Source of the DNA: Clostridiaceae bacterium
Lineage (GTDB): Bacteria; Bacillota; Clostridia; Acetivibrionales; DUMB01
DNA: 64,000 nucleotides
Reading direction: 5' to 3'
Assembly: GCA_012840085.1 (NCBI GenBank)
Contig: DUMB01000014.1
Coordinates: forward strand, 1 to 64,000
Shown here piece after piece: positions 62,903 through 64,000 of this stretch (position 1 is its first letter; each line of letters opens with the position of its first letter). The notes beneath the pieces are model-generated. The model was given only the letters and a program-made list of their open reading frames with translations. It searched no databases and was not told where the DNA came from. Made by a program: the position numbers and the translations under genes.

Positions 62903-64000
62903 ATGTCAAAAAACTATGAAATAGCTGCATATTATTTTCCAAATTACCACCCGGATCCAAGGAATGAAATATGGCATGGAAAGGGCTGGACTGAATGGGA
63001 GCTTGTAAAACGTGCAGAACCTCGGTTTGTAGGGCATAAGCAGCCCAAAATCCCATTATGGGGTTATGAAGATGAATCCGACCCTGAAATTATGTCAAAG
63101 AAGATAGATGCTGCTGCTGACCATGGACTGGATGCGTTCATATTTGACTGGTACTGGTATGAAGACGGCCCGTTCCTTCAGCATGCTCTTGAAGATGGAT
63201 TTTTGAAAGCAGAAAATAACAATCGTTTAAAGTTTGCACTTATGTGGGCAAATCACGACTGGATTGACATACATCCTGCATCGAGAAGCAAACCGTATAA
63301 CATACTGGCGAAAGGTGCAGTTTCTGAAAAAGCATTTGTGGAAGCTACAGATCATATTATAAATACATATTTCAATCATCCGTCCTACTGGAGGGTCAAC
63401 GGAGGACTGTATTTCTCTGTATATGAGCTTATGAGCCTTGTAAAGGGCTTTGGTGGAAGTGTTGATTTTACTCGGACAATACTGGAAGATTTCAGAGAGA
63501 GGGTAAGGAAGGCAGGCCTTGGGGAACTCCATTTAAATTCAGTGGTCTGGGGAATACAGATTCTACCTGGAGAAGAGCAAATTACTGATGTAAATGAAAT
63601 GCTGGAGAAGTTAGGATTTGACAGTATTACTTCCTATGTGTGGATACACCACCAGCAGATGGACAGCTTCCCATTTACCTCTTATGCTGAATACAGGGAA
63701 CGTTGCGTTGCTGATTTTGAAAAGTTTACTACGGAGTATAAATTGCCGTACTTTCCTAATGTTACTATGGGGTGGGATTCAAGCCCAAGAACAATACAGT
63801 CGGATGCTTTTGACAATTTGGGATATCCCTTTACTCCGATACTGGAAGGTAATACACCCGAGGAGTTTGAAAAAGCATTAATACAGGCAAGAAACTTTCT
63901 TAATAAACAACCTGAGAATTCCAGGATTCTTACCATAAATGCCTGGAATGAGTGGACTGAAGGAAGTTATTTAGAACCGGATACAGAAAATAAAATGAGA
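62903..64000 (+). CDS. GH99/WbsX-like glycoside hydrolase or glycosyltransferase, partial
   Basis: The frame starts at ATG 62903 after agggag and is open through the last base of the window (366 codons), so the C-terminus is missing. It begins YEIAAYYFPNYHPDPRNE and contains GKGWTEWELVKRAEPRFVGHKQP, FDWYWYEDGPFLQ and ILTINAWNEWTEGSYLEPD, the hallmarks of the WbsX family, related to GH99. The name came from O-antigen clusters, but next to a sugar importer an enzyme cutting mannose-type linkages is more likely; that is inference from GH99 relatives. No signal peptide is seen, so it would act inside the cell. Confidence 0.78.
   Translation, partial: MSKNYEIAAYYFPNYHPDPRNEIWHGKGWTEWELVKRAEPRFVGHKQPKIPLWGYEDESDPEIMSKKIDAAADHGLDAFIFDWYWYEDGPFLQHALEDGFLKAENNNRLKFALMWANHDWIDIHPASRSKPYNILAKGAVSEKAFVEATDHIINTYFNHPSYWRVNGGLYFSVYELMSLVKGFGGSVDFTRTILEDFRERVRKAGLGELHLNSVVWGIQILPGEEQITDVNEMLEKLGFDSITSYVWIHHQQMDSFPFTSYAEYRERCVADFEKFTTEYKLPYFPNVTMGWDSSPRTIQSDAFDNLGYPFTPILEGNTPEEFEKALIQARNFLNKQPENSRILTINAWNEWTEGSYLEPDTENKMR

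Overview
The window reads as a chromosome segment of an anaerobic, Gram-positive Clostridia-type bacterium. Supporting signs are the split glycine decarboxylase (gcvPA/gcvPB), the two-subunit iron-sulfur serine dehydratase (sdaAB/sdaAA), strong AGGAGG ribosome binding sites, YesM/YesN-type two-component regulation, lipoprotein sugar-binding proteins, and a giant wall protein anchored by S-layer homology (SLH) domains. No rRNA, tRNA or CRISPR array was found. Species cannot be named from the sequence alone.

Layout. 0-1.1 kb is a mobile-element graveyard: a group II intron 3' end, an IS256-type transposase tail, an IS3-like end, and copy A of a dispersed repeat. 1.1-10.8 kb is an amino-acid module. 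A tandem glycine riboswitch with a terminator precedes gcvT-gcvH-gcvPA-gcvPB-sdaAB, followed by sdaAA, a divergent XRE/cupin regulator, and tdh-kbl. Together these convert threonine to glycine, split glycine into CO2, ammonia and a one-carbon unit, and deaminate serine to pyruvate.

11.1-26.2 kb is a first glycan-use locus: two FadR-type regulators, a GH106-like and a second putative glycoside hydrolase, a URO-D/methyltransferase-fold protein, an ABC sugar importer without its own ATPase, a GH38 alpha-mannosidase and a Cys/Met-type PLP enzyme. 26.4-33.8 kb holds a decayed URO-D copy and then a tight seven-gene operon: URO-D-like protein, HAD phosphatase, deoxyhypusine-synthase-like protein, PfkB/RfaE-like kinase, ROK kinase, phosphoheptose-isomerase-like SIS protein and ROK repressor. 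The gene set looks like heptose-phosphate handling without the nucleotidyltransferase needed for ADP-heptose, and is the best candidate here for an undescribed pathway.

34.0-38.3 kb is a partly broken island: repeat copy B, a 50-bp IS relic, a truncated and frameshifted gene, a related secreted-type domain, and a membrane FecR/zinc-ribbon protein. 38.6-53.5 kb holds a regulator with a MerR/excisionase-like HTH, a PAS-like middle and an AraC HTH, then a 4482-residue exported protein. That protein has fibronectin-III-like modules, about 2200 residues of helical repeats, about ten InlB-like beta repeats, further Ig-like domains and three SLH domains. Parts of both repeat arrays are nearly identical at DNA level, showing recent expansion.

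53.7-64 kb carries a DUF1858 protein, a GPH-family sugar symporter, an AT-rich stretch with repeat copy C and a 9-bp tandem repeat, and a second glycan locus: YesN/YesM two-component pair divergent from a sugar-binding lipoprotein, two permeases and a GH99/WbsX-like enzyme that runs off the window end.
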